This document shows positions 12,412 through 23,457 of a stretch of 64,000 nucleotides of DNA, piece after piece. The stretch is taken from assembly GCA_025449115.1 (NCBI GenBank), contig JAHLKC010000006.1:449467-513466 (forward strand), read 5' to 3'. The DNA is from Chytridium lagenaria. Lineage: Eukaryota; Chytridiomycota; Chytridiomycetes; Chytridiales; Chytridiaceae. Each line of letters begins with the position of its first letter. Position 1 is the stretch's first letter. The notes under the pieces are model-generated. The model made no database searches and was not told the origin of the DNA. It saw nothing but the letters and a program-made list of their open reading frames with translations. The position numbers and the translations under genes were made by a program.

Positions 12412-13214
12412 TCAATAAGCGATACCCTCCGTCTCGCCAACCCTCCCATTCTCTCCAAACACAGTCCTTGCTTGAGCTACACCCCTCACCCCACCCCTCA
12501 CCACAACAGTATAACCCGCTTCAATCCCCTTGACATGGTCATCATCATCACCACTCTCCCCGTCATCATCATGTTCATTGTCATCTTCTTCTTCCTCCTC
12601 ATCATCAGACCTTTGCCACGTCCAACCCTCACCCAATGGGACGCTGCTGTTGTAAATGCACCCACAGCAGCTGACGCGGTGGCCGTCACGGATGTCACGG
12701 GGTAAGCTTGAAACATGGGTTGTGGGGAAGGTGGGGGTGTGGAGAGATGGGTGGTCGTGGTGGTGGTTTTGTGTTGTTCCGAGTCGTTCGTGTCCATCAC
12801 ATCTAATGATTTCTCGTCATGGAGATGGTTGGGAGTTGGAAAGCAAGAAGCAATGGGGATGACAGAGGATGCGAGCATGATCTTGTATGACACGTAATCG
12901 GCTGTTGCGGATGCGTAGGAAGCAATGGAGAGGGCAAAGTTGGAAAGGTCTGGAAAAGGTGTGGGTGGGGGAGGTGAGGTGGATGAGTAATATGAGGATG
13001 GTGAATGGATGCTGGTGGTGGTATTAGTCGTCATGCGTTTCTTTGTTGATGGTGAGGTGGGTGATGATGATGATGATGATGATGATGAGGAGAGTGTGCG
13101 CAGAATGGAAATATCTTCTTCTTCCCATGAATCCGAGAAGCCAGTGAATGACGTTCGGATGGATGCGAGGTCTAACTTGTTTGAGGTTGTGGATGGTGAG
13201 GCAGTCATTTCCAA
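12412..13214 (-). CDS. Hypothetical Ser/Thr/Pro-rich protein with acidic C-terminus
   Basis: Starts at 13214 (M-E-M-T-A-S-P-S-T-T). The first 60 residues are hydrophilic with a poly-Ser run. A central stretch of about 35 residues is hydrophobic (N-F-A-L-S-I-A-S-Y-A-S-A-T-A-D-Y-V-S-Y-K), perhaps a membrane or amphipathic helix. The frame changes near 12640, after which an acidic block (D-D-E-E-E-E-E-D-D) and a G/V-rich end close at 12412. The change may be a missing base or an unrecognised splice. I do not recognise the family. Confidence 0.4.
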
Positions 13215-13262
13215 GGAATGAGTGCGTGAGAAGGTGTGTCAGAGAGATAGAGAGAGAGAGAG

Positions 13263-13308
<46 letters not shown>

Positions 13309-13886
13309 AGTGAATGTGATGGATAGAAGTGGTTCCTGTTTTAAAAAGAAAAGGAATCCCAAAAGAAAGATGAGGGATGGAATGAAGTGAGTCTGCTATA
13401 AATATAAATAAATAAATATAAACATCATTTGCTTGAGTGGGTCAGTCGATATAAATATTATTATTATTATATACAGGGTTTTTTGATGAATAATAATATA
13501 ACAATAATAATTAATTAGCAAGTCACATGCCGTACATAACGAATAATAATAATGATTTGTGTAATATTTTATTATTAATTAATCCTTTTTGATGAATTCT
13601 TTTTATTATTTTAATTATTTAATTTATTATTATTGCATGTGCATACATGTACGCAGCACGGGTCGTCGGGTACCCTATGTATATAATAATATGTGTTAGC
13701 GGAAAAATATGTATAAGCGGAAAAATTATACTATTATTTATCGAATTTCTTTTATCTATTCATCTATTACCTATATAAATAATAGGTAAGCGAATAGATT
13801 AGATTATAAATAAATAAAGATATGCAGAAACATATTCAGCTCTTTATTTATTCTTATCCATCGCTGTCACAACCTTGTCCCTCAAA
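13215..13886. repeat. Promoter-side microsatellites and AT-rich spacer
   Basis: An AGAG tract (about 13244..13264) followed by (TG)n at about 13266..13304 lies just upstream of the minus-strand gene starting at 13214. From 13390 to 13860 the sequence is ATAATA-rich with no coding signal. Confidence 0.6.
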
Positions 13887-14481
13887 TTACCAATCACCAT
13901 CACCATGTCGTCCATCCTCCTCCTCACCTTCCTCAACCTCTTCATAAACCTCACACCCCAACCCCTTTCTCTCCTCCTCCTCCATCACATCCCTCATCAA
14001 CTCCATCATCTCCTCAACCCTCATCCCCATCCTCTCAGCTTCCTCAACCACAACATGATGCTTAAACTCTACACCCCCACGTTGATACCACCGTTCCGCC
14101 GCTTGTTTCGCATATTCCAATTGAAGCATGGCCGTTGCTTTGAATGTCGTGAATCGATGAGAGGTACTCTTCTTTTACGTCTTGTATCGCAGTGTTGCGA
14201 TCAACGTTTGAAATATGTGCGTCCGTGGGAGTGGATATTTTGAAATTGAACAGGGTTTCCTCGTATTCGAGTTGGAGGGTGTCGAGGTCCTCGTCAAGTG
14301 TGTTGAGATGGGCGGATTCGAGATTGAACAGGGTTTCCTCGTAGTCGAGTTGGAGGGTGTCGAGGTCCTCGTCAAGTGTGTTGAGATGGGCGGATTCGAG
14401 ATTCAACAGGGTTTCCTCGTATTCGAGTTTGAGGGTGTCGAGGTCCTCGTCAAGCGTGTTTTGATGGGTGCATTCAATCAT
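13887..14481 (-). CDS. Coiled-coil protein with three 26-residue repeats
   Basis: Starts at 14481. Residues 8-80 are three near-identical 26-residue repeats (N-T-L-D-E-D-L-D-T-L-Q-L-x-Y-E-E-T-L-F-N), encoded by 78-bp tandem DNA repeats at about 14249..14475. Spacing of L/Y residues fits a coiled coil. The frame changes near 14110..14165; the following part (Q-L-E-Y-A-K-Q-A-A-E-R-W-Y, then E/M-rich helices) also looks helical and ends at 13887. The function is not recognised. Confidence 0.5.
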
Positions 14482-15448
14482 GGAGAGAGTATCGGAAAGC
14501 TATGATGGAGAATATGAACGTTGAGATGGTAATGGGGAATGGGGGTAGTTATTTATATTGGCGCACGTCTTACTAAGGGAGGGACAGCGCGCTTGGAGCG
14601 TGGATATCGACTTTTTTTTTTTTTTTTTGCAGTTTTCAATCTCTTTAATTGACATCGCGCTTTGCATTTTGAAATGTGATAAGAATCGGTTTACCTGTTT
14701 TGTTTTTTAAAATGCTTTTTTTCGTTTGATGTGACTGCAGTGTTGGGAGATTCAAAGCAAAGGGTTCATGCCCTATATGATGACTTTTTTTGTTTGCGCA
14801 CCGCGTGATTCTTGTAAGCCTTTTATCCTTTTCAAGGATGAGCGAAACCCCCGATTTTTGAGAGCACTTTCCAGGTCGTTGTCGTCCATATATATTCCCA
14901 CTGCATAAGAAAAAAAAGCAAAAAGGAAATGAAAGAAAAGCGTCGGCCTCTCATTCAAAGCTTATATTTTTTACAAGATAAAATCCCCTCTGCGAACACT
15001 TTTGACGCTTCTCATACTCTTTTTATGACAGTGTCGTTCCGAAATCACATTTTACCTGCGTTCCTACGATGGATGAACCATATGACGCTGCAGGCCTGAT
15101 CGTGATTTTGGTAACCTCGTAAAACCTTGACGCTATAACATGCCAAATCTATACGGAAGATATCGTTCGTGACCGAAAAAGAGAAAGAGTCTCACACCCA
15201 ACCCAACTTCCTCCACGCTCATCAAGAATACAAGATCCGCAACCGATGACAATAAAATCACCCCCCTTCACTTTTCTTCATCCGTTGATGAAAGGCCGGA
15301 CCATTTCTCTCCAGAGTCGCTGTCACGGAGCTCGGGACCTAGCGATGATGTTTGTGAAGTTTTGGGGTGGAGGTTTTAATGGAGGTGGTGACGACGGAGG
15401 GCGACGGGAGGGAATGGAGATTTTGGGATTGGTGGGAAATGAGGAACT
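14482..15448. other. Intergenic, no supported gene
   Basis: Contains a T-run at about 14610 and a 61-codon minus-strand frame at 14773..14958 with no recognisable feature. The 15180..15448 stretch is C/T-rich and may be UTR of the minus-strand gene at 15449. Confidence 0.35.
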
Positions 15449-15790
15449 TTAGCGGTGACGCTGGATGTTTGGATATGTTGGATCGGATGGATGGTCTTTT
15501 AAGGAGGAGATGGATGATGAGGATGAACTTGGATAGCATGTGAAGACGCTGGCCGATGCCGGTACGGATGCTGACCGTCGCTCACCCTGGGAAAGATTTA
15601 ACGTGGGCGAACCTCCACAACGCGTCGAGTAGTAAGACACTAAGAAGAAATAAACCATGGTTGCTTTGATGGAGGGGAAGTTGAGTTTGGAAAAGAGTTT
15701 GGCCTGAGAGGACTGGCAGTTGTTTTTCGCGGAAACGGAAAAAAACCGTCGAGCAATCAACCTCTCCATATTAACCCTCCAACCGCTCAT
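15449..15790 (-). CDS. Weak hypothetical gene, possible mitochondrial presequence
   Basis: A 113-codon frame starting at 15790. The N-terminus is Arg/Ser-rich and amphipathic (M-E-R-L-I-A-R-R-F-F-S-V-S-A-K), as in mitochondrial targeting peptides, and is followed by Ser-rich sequence. No domain is seen. It may be part of a spliced gene whose exons I cannot place. Confidence 0.25.
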   Translation of the reverse strand: MSGWRVNMERLIARRFFSVSAKNNCQSSQAKLFSKLNFPSIKATMVYFFLVSYYSTRCGGSPTLNLSQGERRSASVPASASVFTCYPSSSSSSISSLKDHPSDPTYPNIQRHR

Positions 15791-16416
15791 CGGTACGTGC
15801 CTCCCATGAAAAATCTTTGATACCCCCCAAGATTGACGTCAAAAACGTTGGTCATTTAATTCCCCTTTGCGTCAATCCTTCATTGCAGTGGGGTTGAAGT
15901 CTGTCGTCAAACGGTTTTACGGAGAGCGTAACATATACATTAGCGTCTATTGTCCTGGTTCTGCTTAGTGTGAGTTGCAGAGCTGTTGGGTGTTGTTGTT
16001 GTGGGTTTATTGCCTGGTCGTTGTTTGGGGGTCTTGGTAGCTTACCGACTCTTTTTCTGCATCGCCATTCTTGCCAGAGTCTTTCTCGAGATCTTATTGA
16101 TCAGCTCTAAAGGTGCGTTTTAAATGTGCGTCTGTTGTGTGTTGGTGATGTTGTCCTCAGGGTCACTCTTGTGCGTCTTTCTGCGCCTTTCATCTAACAA
16201 TCTTCAAAAGTTGTCACCACCTTCCCTCAACCCAATAGACTCGAGAATAGGATTTTTGTCCTATTCGCCAAACATACACGCACTTCCAAGGCCCCCGCTC
16301 GTCTCCGTAGAGGTGTGTCGACCTCTACCCATTATTCTATTGGCCCATCCACCCAATCAAGCTTACATATCATTTTTGGGACTTGAACCAACCTCACCCC
16401 AAAGTAAACCGTCATC
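15791..16416. other. Intergenic, nothing recognised
   Basis: Mixed-composition sequence between a weak minus-strand frame and the plus-strand gene at 16417. It probably contains the promoter of the latter. Confidence 0.35.
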
Positions 16417-16970
16417 ATGGCACCAACAAGAACGGCAAAGGGAACCCGACAGCATGATATCACCTCCCCTACTCCATCCCACTCCTCCACTCCACAATCT
16501 CCCAAAATAAAACCCCGTCAAACCCTCACCACCCCACAACTCCTCCCTCATCCCCAACCAAGCCCAACATCAACACCACCATCCAGAACCTTGTCGAAAT
16601 CGAATTACACCGCGTCAGCAACGATCTGTTCGAAAACCCGTTTGATCCATACCACACCAACATACAAGAACACATCCACACACCTTCCTTACACGTCCGT
16701 TTGTACCCGTCCCCTTTTCGGATGGCATGTCGGATGATGATGATTTTTATGATGACGATGGCGAACAAACCGAGTATAAACCTCTTCCTTTGGAGTGGTA
16801 TGACATTCGGAAACCCACGATACCGCATGATGGTGTGCCGGCTTTGAGCGTAAAGGAAGTTGCGGCTTGTGAGTGATTGTGTTGATGTTGTGATTAACCT
16901 GTTTTGTTTTTTTTTAGTGGGACGTCGGCAGAGGAGTCAGCAGAGGAGTATGCGTAGAACAGTGAATTGA
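16417..16970 (+). CDS. Small hypothetical protein A (basic ends, acidic centre)
   Basis: Start ATG (M-A-P-T-R-T-A-K-G-T-R) in good context. Exon 1 is 16417..16868, the intron 16869..16917 (GTGAGT...TTTTTTTTTAG) and exon 2 16918..16970. Two frame slips, near 16500..16555 in a C-rich run and near 16722 (CCCC), separate a Ser/Pro N-terminus, a helix-like block (I-Q-N-L-V-E-I-E-L-H-R-V) and an acidic block F-Y-D-D-D-G-E-Q. The Arg-rich end (G-R-R-Q-R-S-Q-Q-R-S-M-R-R) appears only after splicing, which supports the intron. The family is unknown. It resembles the gene at 18792 in layout. Confidence 0.55.
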
Positions 16971-18791
16971 TATAGCATTTTGATGCTTTTTTTTTATTGA
17001 TGCTTTTTGTTTGGCGTTACCGTTTGTTATGTTTTGGTCGCGTTGGTTGATGACCCGCCTCGTCATCCATGTAAACATATGTTTTTTCTCTTTTTTTCTG
17101 TTTCCATGTATAAATCTTTTTTTTATGAGATATGTGATGCTTTTTACCCCATTCCTCCATTTATTTATATTTTGATAACCAGATTCACCTACCCCCCCCC
17201 CCTCTTTTTTTGCGTGTTTTGCTTACATCCTTTCATCTTTCTCACCTCGTTGCCTTATTTATTCCATGCCCTCCCTGTATTCTCTTTGTTTTTAAACTGG
17301 ACTGTCTTTTTGGTTAAAAGTATTTATGTGATTCAATACGTCTGTGCTGCATGTTTCTTTTTTGGTTGAACTTTGGTATTATCCATTGACACGATTTTAT
17401 TTTGGATGAATAAACAAGATTGCTTTTGAAAGGGGTGGGTGAGGTATGGGCGGAGAGATGTACCAGTATATGAGTGGGAGTGGAAGTGGTGAGGAGGTTT
17501 ATTATACCATAGAAAAAACAAGTACTTTTAATATGTTTTTGTGTTAAATCGGTATTTCGTCAAAACCCCCATCTTTTTTTTAGTAAGATACTCGACTAAA
17601 ATCACAACCATAACCTTTTCTTTTCTTTTTTTTCCTTTCGTTTTTTTTTCCTTTCGTTTTTTTTTTTAATTTGGTTTTTGGGTCTTTTCGCATGAATCAA
17701 CTTTATGCCTTTCTTTTTGTACAGCTATTGGCGTTAAAATATGGTACTCGATTGTGGTATACATATGGCAAGGCTGGTTGACGTCTTGGTGACTGATTCG
17801 AACAAGGATTGGCATGTTGTGAAGGATGTATTAAAGAAAAATGATTCGGGATGTATCTGTAAAATGATTTGGGATATATCGGTAAGAAGAACGGGTATTC
17901 CTAACGATCTTTTTTTTTTTGCACAGATATCACGGCACCATGACGCGTTGAAAACATTGAAACATTGCTGTAGAAATACAGGGGCACGAATATGAGTAAA
18001 GGGAAAGATAGGTAAAGAGGGCTTTGCATACCTGGTTATCGAGTCATATACGAATCGGGACCAAAACCACTCGATATATATCTAGTGCCTCCCAACTCTC
18101 AGTCACCCACAATCACCGGTGCCATCGATTAAACGTAATCCCAGTGCACCGCATAACTACCCCCACTAGCCCCTTATACGCCACAGTGACATCAAGCGTC
18201 GTCCACTACAACCGCCATCGTCTTTAACCCACAGCATACTAAGCATCATGCTTCCACTCAACCTGTATGGACACACTTCAAAATTCCTTTTTGTCCGTTC
18301 TAAAATTTCAATTCTGTTCAAACAACGTTGAGGGTCATTTGAGAGCCAACCATCGAGTGAGCAACCAGGTCTCTGCATACGTACGCTGCCTCTGCGTATA
18401 AAAACCTTTAAAAACCGTCAGTCATGTAAGCGTTTCAGTATGGTAGAGTTTGCTGTGGAATCCTAGTGACGCATCACCCCATTTTGAATCCTGTTTGTTC
18501 TAACGTCCGACCTTTAGACGTCCGACCTGTTTACGTAGCATCAGTCCGTCTCCTTAGGAACTCCAAACAGCTTTCCTGATTTTATTGTGAAAGGTATGTC
18601 TCGTTGTTGCGCTCTGTGTCGCTCTTTATTGACTGGGTTCTGTGCCGCTCGCTAACGCTCTCTTGTCGCCAAAGTTGTCACTCCCTCGACTCCAGTAGTC
18701 ATCTCCTCCTAGCGCTAACCTGTTTGTCCATTGACTCCCTTTAAACAACTAGCAACCTCATCCTCACCACACTCGCACCTACACCACCACC
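16971..18791. other. T-rich stretch without a supported gene
   Basis: Long T tracts (16980..17340, 17570..17670). A frame at 17741..17995 has no recognisable feature. From 18420 to 18790 the sequence looks like the 5' flank of the next gene. Confidence 0.4.
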
Positions 18792-19384
18792 ATGCCTCCC
18801 AAAAGCAGCAGAAATAGAAGCCCTCGCATCAAAGCTTTGACTACCCCTGCAGTCTCAGCACCCGCCATCACCCACGTTTACAGTGCACTGATCTCCCCAC
18901 CTCCCTCCCCAACCCTTCCCATCTTATAAACGAAACCCGACAATGTTCCGAGGAGCTTCCTGTCGATGAAACTTGGAGGTTCGACATTCTATGTGAAGCA
19001 GCCTACCAGGCCACCTTGGAACTTGACCAAGACGTTGAGATGAAAGAAGGTTTTTTTCATGACGCATGGGATGGAGAATCCACTGCACACAATGAAACCT
19101 ACGTTCGTTTTAGAAAGGAAACCATCTCCTACAACGATGTGTTTTACGAAGACGACGGAGATCAAGAGGTCTACCCTCCTCTTCATCAGATTTGGTCTCA
19201 GTTTCTACGCTTTAACCCGATTGATGAGTACATCACCCCAAAAAAGACCGGAGGTAAGCCCATAATCATCTACGTCATATCTAACCATTTCATAGCGCGA
19301 CGCCGTGACGCGCGTAATCACAGAGTTGAGCCTTACAGCCACTCTAGAACCGCTCGTCCCGGTAAGAGCATCTTGAAGAAGTGA
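18792..19384 (+). CDS. Small hypothetical protein B, possible paralogue of protein A
   Basis: Start M-P-P-K-S-S-R-N-R-S-P-R. One frame slip near 18880 joins the Ser/Pro N-terminus to a helical block (W-R-F-D-I-L-C-E-A-A-Y-Q-A-T-L-E-L). Then come an acidic block F-Y-E-D-D-G-D-Q-E-V-Y-P-P-L and a basic C-terminus ending P-G-K-S-I-L-K-K. A 42-base stretch 19254..19295 has GTAAGC and CATAG borders and keeps frame whether or not it is spliced. The F-Y-x-D-D-G-x-Q-x-x-Y-x-P-L block matches protein A. The function is unknown. Confidence 0.55.
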
Positions 19385-20870
19385 ACCGTTTTTTTTTTTT
19401 GGAATGGTTCACGCGCGTGTTCCTTGGTTATTTCTCGATTTAGTAGTTGCTGCAGGTTGAGTTCTATTCTGCATCACACATTTCTTTATTTATTCTTTTT
19501 ATTGTTTTCTCGTGTTTTCCCCATCGATTATTGTCTTTTTATATTCAATCCGATGAGATTCCGTCCCTGCATTCCGTTAACCTTCCTCTATAAATATCCC
19601 AACACACTCTTTTTCCATATTTTTTTTATCCTCACCTAAACCTCTATTTTTGTTTTTAGTATTCCAAGTGGTCTTCATCCCACTTTTGCTTTATTAGTTA
19701 TATTTTGGTTCAGTGCGTCTACGCGGAATTGTCGTCCATCTCTTCTGCACATCCTATGTGATATTTGTACAGCACTTTTTATTCCTTTTTTTTTAAATTC
19801 CTTCATGTTTTTTCGTTGTTTTACTCAACTTTATTGTCATCCCATCACTCTCGCAATGGTTTTGTTTTGTTACGCGTGACTCCACGCCGCTCTTCCTGTA
19901 CATGAGGCCCATGTTCAAGCCCATTGTTGTTTTTTGAGAAGCACCTTCCTTGTGAATGTTATTATTTTTTTTTCGTGATGTGTTTATTACGCGTCAAAAA
20001 ACAAATGCAGGCTTGAATTGATGTCCGAGTAGTCAGACAATTTGACAATTTCTTTGAAGGTGAACAGTGAAGCTCATTGAAGTGCAAGACAACAGATTCC
20101 ATGACGATCTTGTCGAATTCATACGACCGAGGCTAGCTTCCAGACTGAAATGATGGATTGCGGGTGCAGTTAAACCTTAGCCTTTGTCCAAATCTCTAGA
20201 TCTCTCGCTTTTGAAACGGCGGGGAAGTCACTGCTGAATGAAATGGAGGATGATTCCCATATTCTTACAAAAGCTTCTCTACGCCTCTCCCGCTCTCTCC
20301 TCTTTCATCTCCGCACAATCACAAGCCTTTTCATTCAATACCTTGTATGGCGCTTTCTACGAGTGTTGATCTGACTTGAAGGCACTTTCCAGGCAGTGTT
20401 GAGGAGCTGATGGCGAGTCAGGTGGCTTTACTCCGTTCTGCCTTTAAGCCTGGAATAGCCACTGATACCTCGTCTGATTCAAATTTAGGGGGAGCTGTGC
20501 TATTGTAATTTTGTTAAGCGTTTACACTCCTTGAACAGCCGAATAGCGATCCTGACGACTTATTCATTACGTAGCTGGAACCTTAGCAACGATTGAGCGT
20601 TGTCCGATGCGTCTCAGACAGTTTCGAGGCATAAAGACATATGAGGTGAATCATTACATATGCGGGTTGATGGCGTTCAGGGAAAGAATGCGTGGACCCA
20701 AGAAACGTTTTTTTATTTATTTTTTATTTTTATTTTTTTTTGTTGACGCCTAAAGTATTAACCAACAAGACACTCTTCGATTTGTCATCCAAGGCGACAG
20801 CCCTACACACCTTAAATCCAAAACCGAATCCACGTCTCATAAATATATCACTCCACTAATACCATCATCC
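19385..20870. other. 1.5-kb stretch without a supported gene
   Basis: No frame over 60 codons lies between 19640 and 20870. The first part is T-rich. The last 100 bases are the likely promoter/5' UTR of the reductase gene. Confidence 0.45.
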
Positions 20871-22237
20871 ATGTCCTCCACGCCCGCACCCGCATACTCA
20901 CCAGCTACCACCGATTCATCCAACTCCCCCCTCCCAACCGTCGCCGTCTTTGGCGCAGGTCTCATCGGCACCTACCTTGGTCTCTCTCCCTCTCCCTCCT
21001 TAACACCCCCACCGACCCCCAATCCATCTCATCGGCCGTTCCCGTCTCCTCGAAAAACACTCTCGCCTCTACCCTTCAACCGAAACCGACACTGGCCCAG
21101 GTTTTCGTCTAACATTCAAACGCACCCCAACCTCCCCATCCCTCACAACCCGAATCCCTCGGCACGCCATCCGTTGCCACTCTTCCCTCCAATCCCTCAT
21201 CACCAAACAACCCCGCACCTGATTTCCTCGTCATCACCCTTAAACGTTTCGATAATGACGCAGCCGTCGACGCATTAAAACAAGCAGGGTTCACTGTTTC
21301 CGCCCGGCAACAAGGTTGGACGCCCACAGGCATTACCCACGATCCCTCGAAATGGTATTGGCGCAACACCACCATCATCATGTTTCAAAACGGTGCTGGA
21401 GCAGCATCCATGTTACGGGAAGCCCTGGGAGACTTTGAACGTACCTTGGATGTTGTGGATGGTATGTGGTATTTTAATGTGGTCGAACATGAGGAAGGGG
21501 ATGTCCAGCAAGGCAGTTTTGGACCGCTTTGTGTGCCGGATACGGAAAAGGGAAGATGGTTCAAAGAGACACTGTTAAACGCAGGGACGGAATGCAGAGT
21601 TGAAAAGGATATGGATTCAATGGTATACGGTGAGGCAAAATCTTCTTTTACGACCTTCACCCATTCCTCTTGTTTCCCGACTGCATGTCATCCTCATCGC
21701 ACCTTCTTTCTTACACACAGGTAAGCTCATCATGAACCTCAACAACGCCATCAACGCGCTGTCTGGTCTCCCCCTCAAACGCGAATTCCTCGACTACCAA
21801 TACCGTCATGCCCTCGCCCTCACCCAACGAGAAGCCTTTAAAGTCCTTAAAGCCCATCAAATCGAACCCATCAGTTCTACCGCTGTACCCGCGCATCTCA
21901 TCCCGGATTTCTTATTACTCCCTGATACCGTGTTTAAGGGTGTCATGGGGAAGGTGTTTGCCGTCAACGATAAAGGTGTGCCTTTTCGTGTTGAGGGTTA
22001 CTGTGGATTTTTTACTGATTCCTTGTTTTAGGTACCTCTTCCATGTATGAAGACCTTAAAGCTCATCGACGCACTGAAATCGATTTCTTTCAGGGTGAGA
22101 TATCACGGCTTGGAAAGATACATGGAATCCTGACGCCTCTTTGTGATCGTGCTGTTGAGTTGGTGAAGGGGTTGGAGGAACGACGGGCTGGGATTGTGAG
22201 ACATAGTGGGGAGGAGATGTTTGGGGAGGGGTTTTGA
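20871..22237 (+). CDS. 2-dehydropantoate 2-reductase (ApbA/PanE family)
   Basis: NADPH-dependent reduction of 2-dehydropantoate to pantoate in pantothenate/CoA synthesis is the family role. The N-terminus has the Rossmann motif V-A-V-F-G-A-G-L-I-G-T-Y-L-G. Later come D-F-L-V-I-T-L-K and I-M-F-Q-N-G-A-G, and the catalytic-lysine block G-K-L-I-M-N-L-N-N-A-I-N-A-L, created by splicing intron 1 (21630..21720). Intron 2 is 21976..22031; exon 3 holds the C-terminal helical domain (S-M-Y-E-D-L-K...E-I-D-F-F-Q-G-E-I). The coenzyme-binding half (20970..21200) crosses frames two or three times in C-rich sequence. Length is about 430 residues, somewhat long for the family. Confidence 0.8.
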
Positions 22238-23457
22238 TTCACTTTTGTGGGGGGGGGTTGACGTTGGGAAAGGATGTGATGGTGATAGGGTCGTTTGAGG
22301 TTTAGGGCTATTTGTGGCGTTTCCTTTAAAAACTCGATGCCACATCTAATTTCTGAGATTTTCTTTTTTTATTAATCCGTTCTCGTCCAGTGTATATCTG
22401 ACACAAAACAAATATTTTTTTAATAAACACTTTGTCGTTTTTAACCGCTACCTGTCTATTGCATGAGCTTTGTTTGCTTGGTTTTCGTCGACGCAACATA
22501 TACGAGAGAAGCATCCACCTTCTCGCATTCATCTACCCTTTCCGAAGACAAACATGCCAACAACTTTCAAAGGCGATTACGAAAGAGTAACAGCAATGCT
22601 CCTACGATCCCCCAGCCCTTTGTTTTGTGAAAATAAACGATAACGTCTTTATTGGATGGCCCCCGCGGAACAAAAGGCGACGATATTGAGGCTTTGGAGA
22701 CGCTGAGAAGAGTCTTGTTAACGACATGTACGGAGCTTGACACTATTGATTTGGTTATGCTTGGAGGTGTCTTTGCGTAAAGGCTTGAAAAAAAGTCGAA
22801 ATGACGATAACATGAAAGGTTAGCGTGACGGTTTGGGGACTAACAGTCTAAAAATAAACCGCAATAGGTTTGGACACTCAGATCACATCTTTTTTGGAAG
22901 GTTTGGGATGTTATGAGAGCCTTTGCTTCTTTCTTTTTTCCTTTTTTTTTTTAAAAAAAAGAACCAAAACAAACTTTGAATGCGGTAGATATGGGAGTTA
23001 TCTAAAAGCTCTTTATGTTTTGATAACAAAAAAATAGAGGGGTGTGGAGGGTGGTGAGCTACATAAAAAATCCCTAATCGACAATTAATAGTTGATATGT
23101 AAAAGAATGAGGGATGCGCGCAAACGACGCGAAAAGTAACATGTTCCAAAAAAAAGGAAAAAAGGCGGTAAAGAAGAGGAGGAGCTCTCAAATCATCGCA
23201 TGAAAAGAAAATGTTTTAATGGAGCTGGGGAGAGTGTGTGTCCGAAAATAGGGGTCGGGGGTTCTTGTTCAGTATTTAATATGTCCACCCCAAGCCATCT
23301 CTCTATCGGGTTCATCCTCCTCCTAAAATGCGGTGAATTCGCCGTCATCGCCAATTCACTCAACCCCGTAATCATATCATACCCTCCATCCTTCAACACT
23401 TTTCCACCTCCATCTCAAGTCCCTCTGCATCATCCAAACAAGCAGTCGTCCGTTGAA
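22238..23457. other. Convergent intergenic region
   Basis: Nothing coding is supported between the reductase and the converging AhpD-like gene. Plus-strand frames around 23200..24050 lie antisense to that gene. Confidence 0.45.

Noticed and set aside
13266..13304. (TG)n tract considered as a regulatory Z-DNA element
   Set aside because: A plain microsatellite explains it; nothing else supports a specific role.
17741..17995. 84-codon plus-strand frame
   Set aside because: No recognisable family, no intron or promoter signals, and flanked by T tracts.
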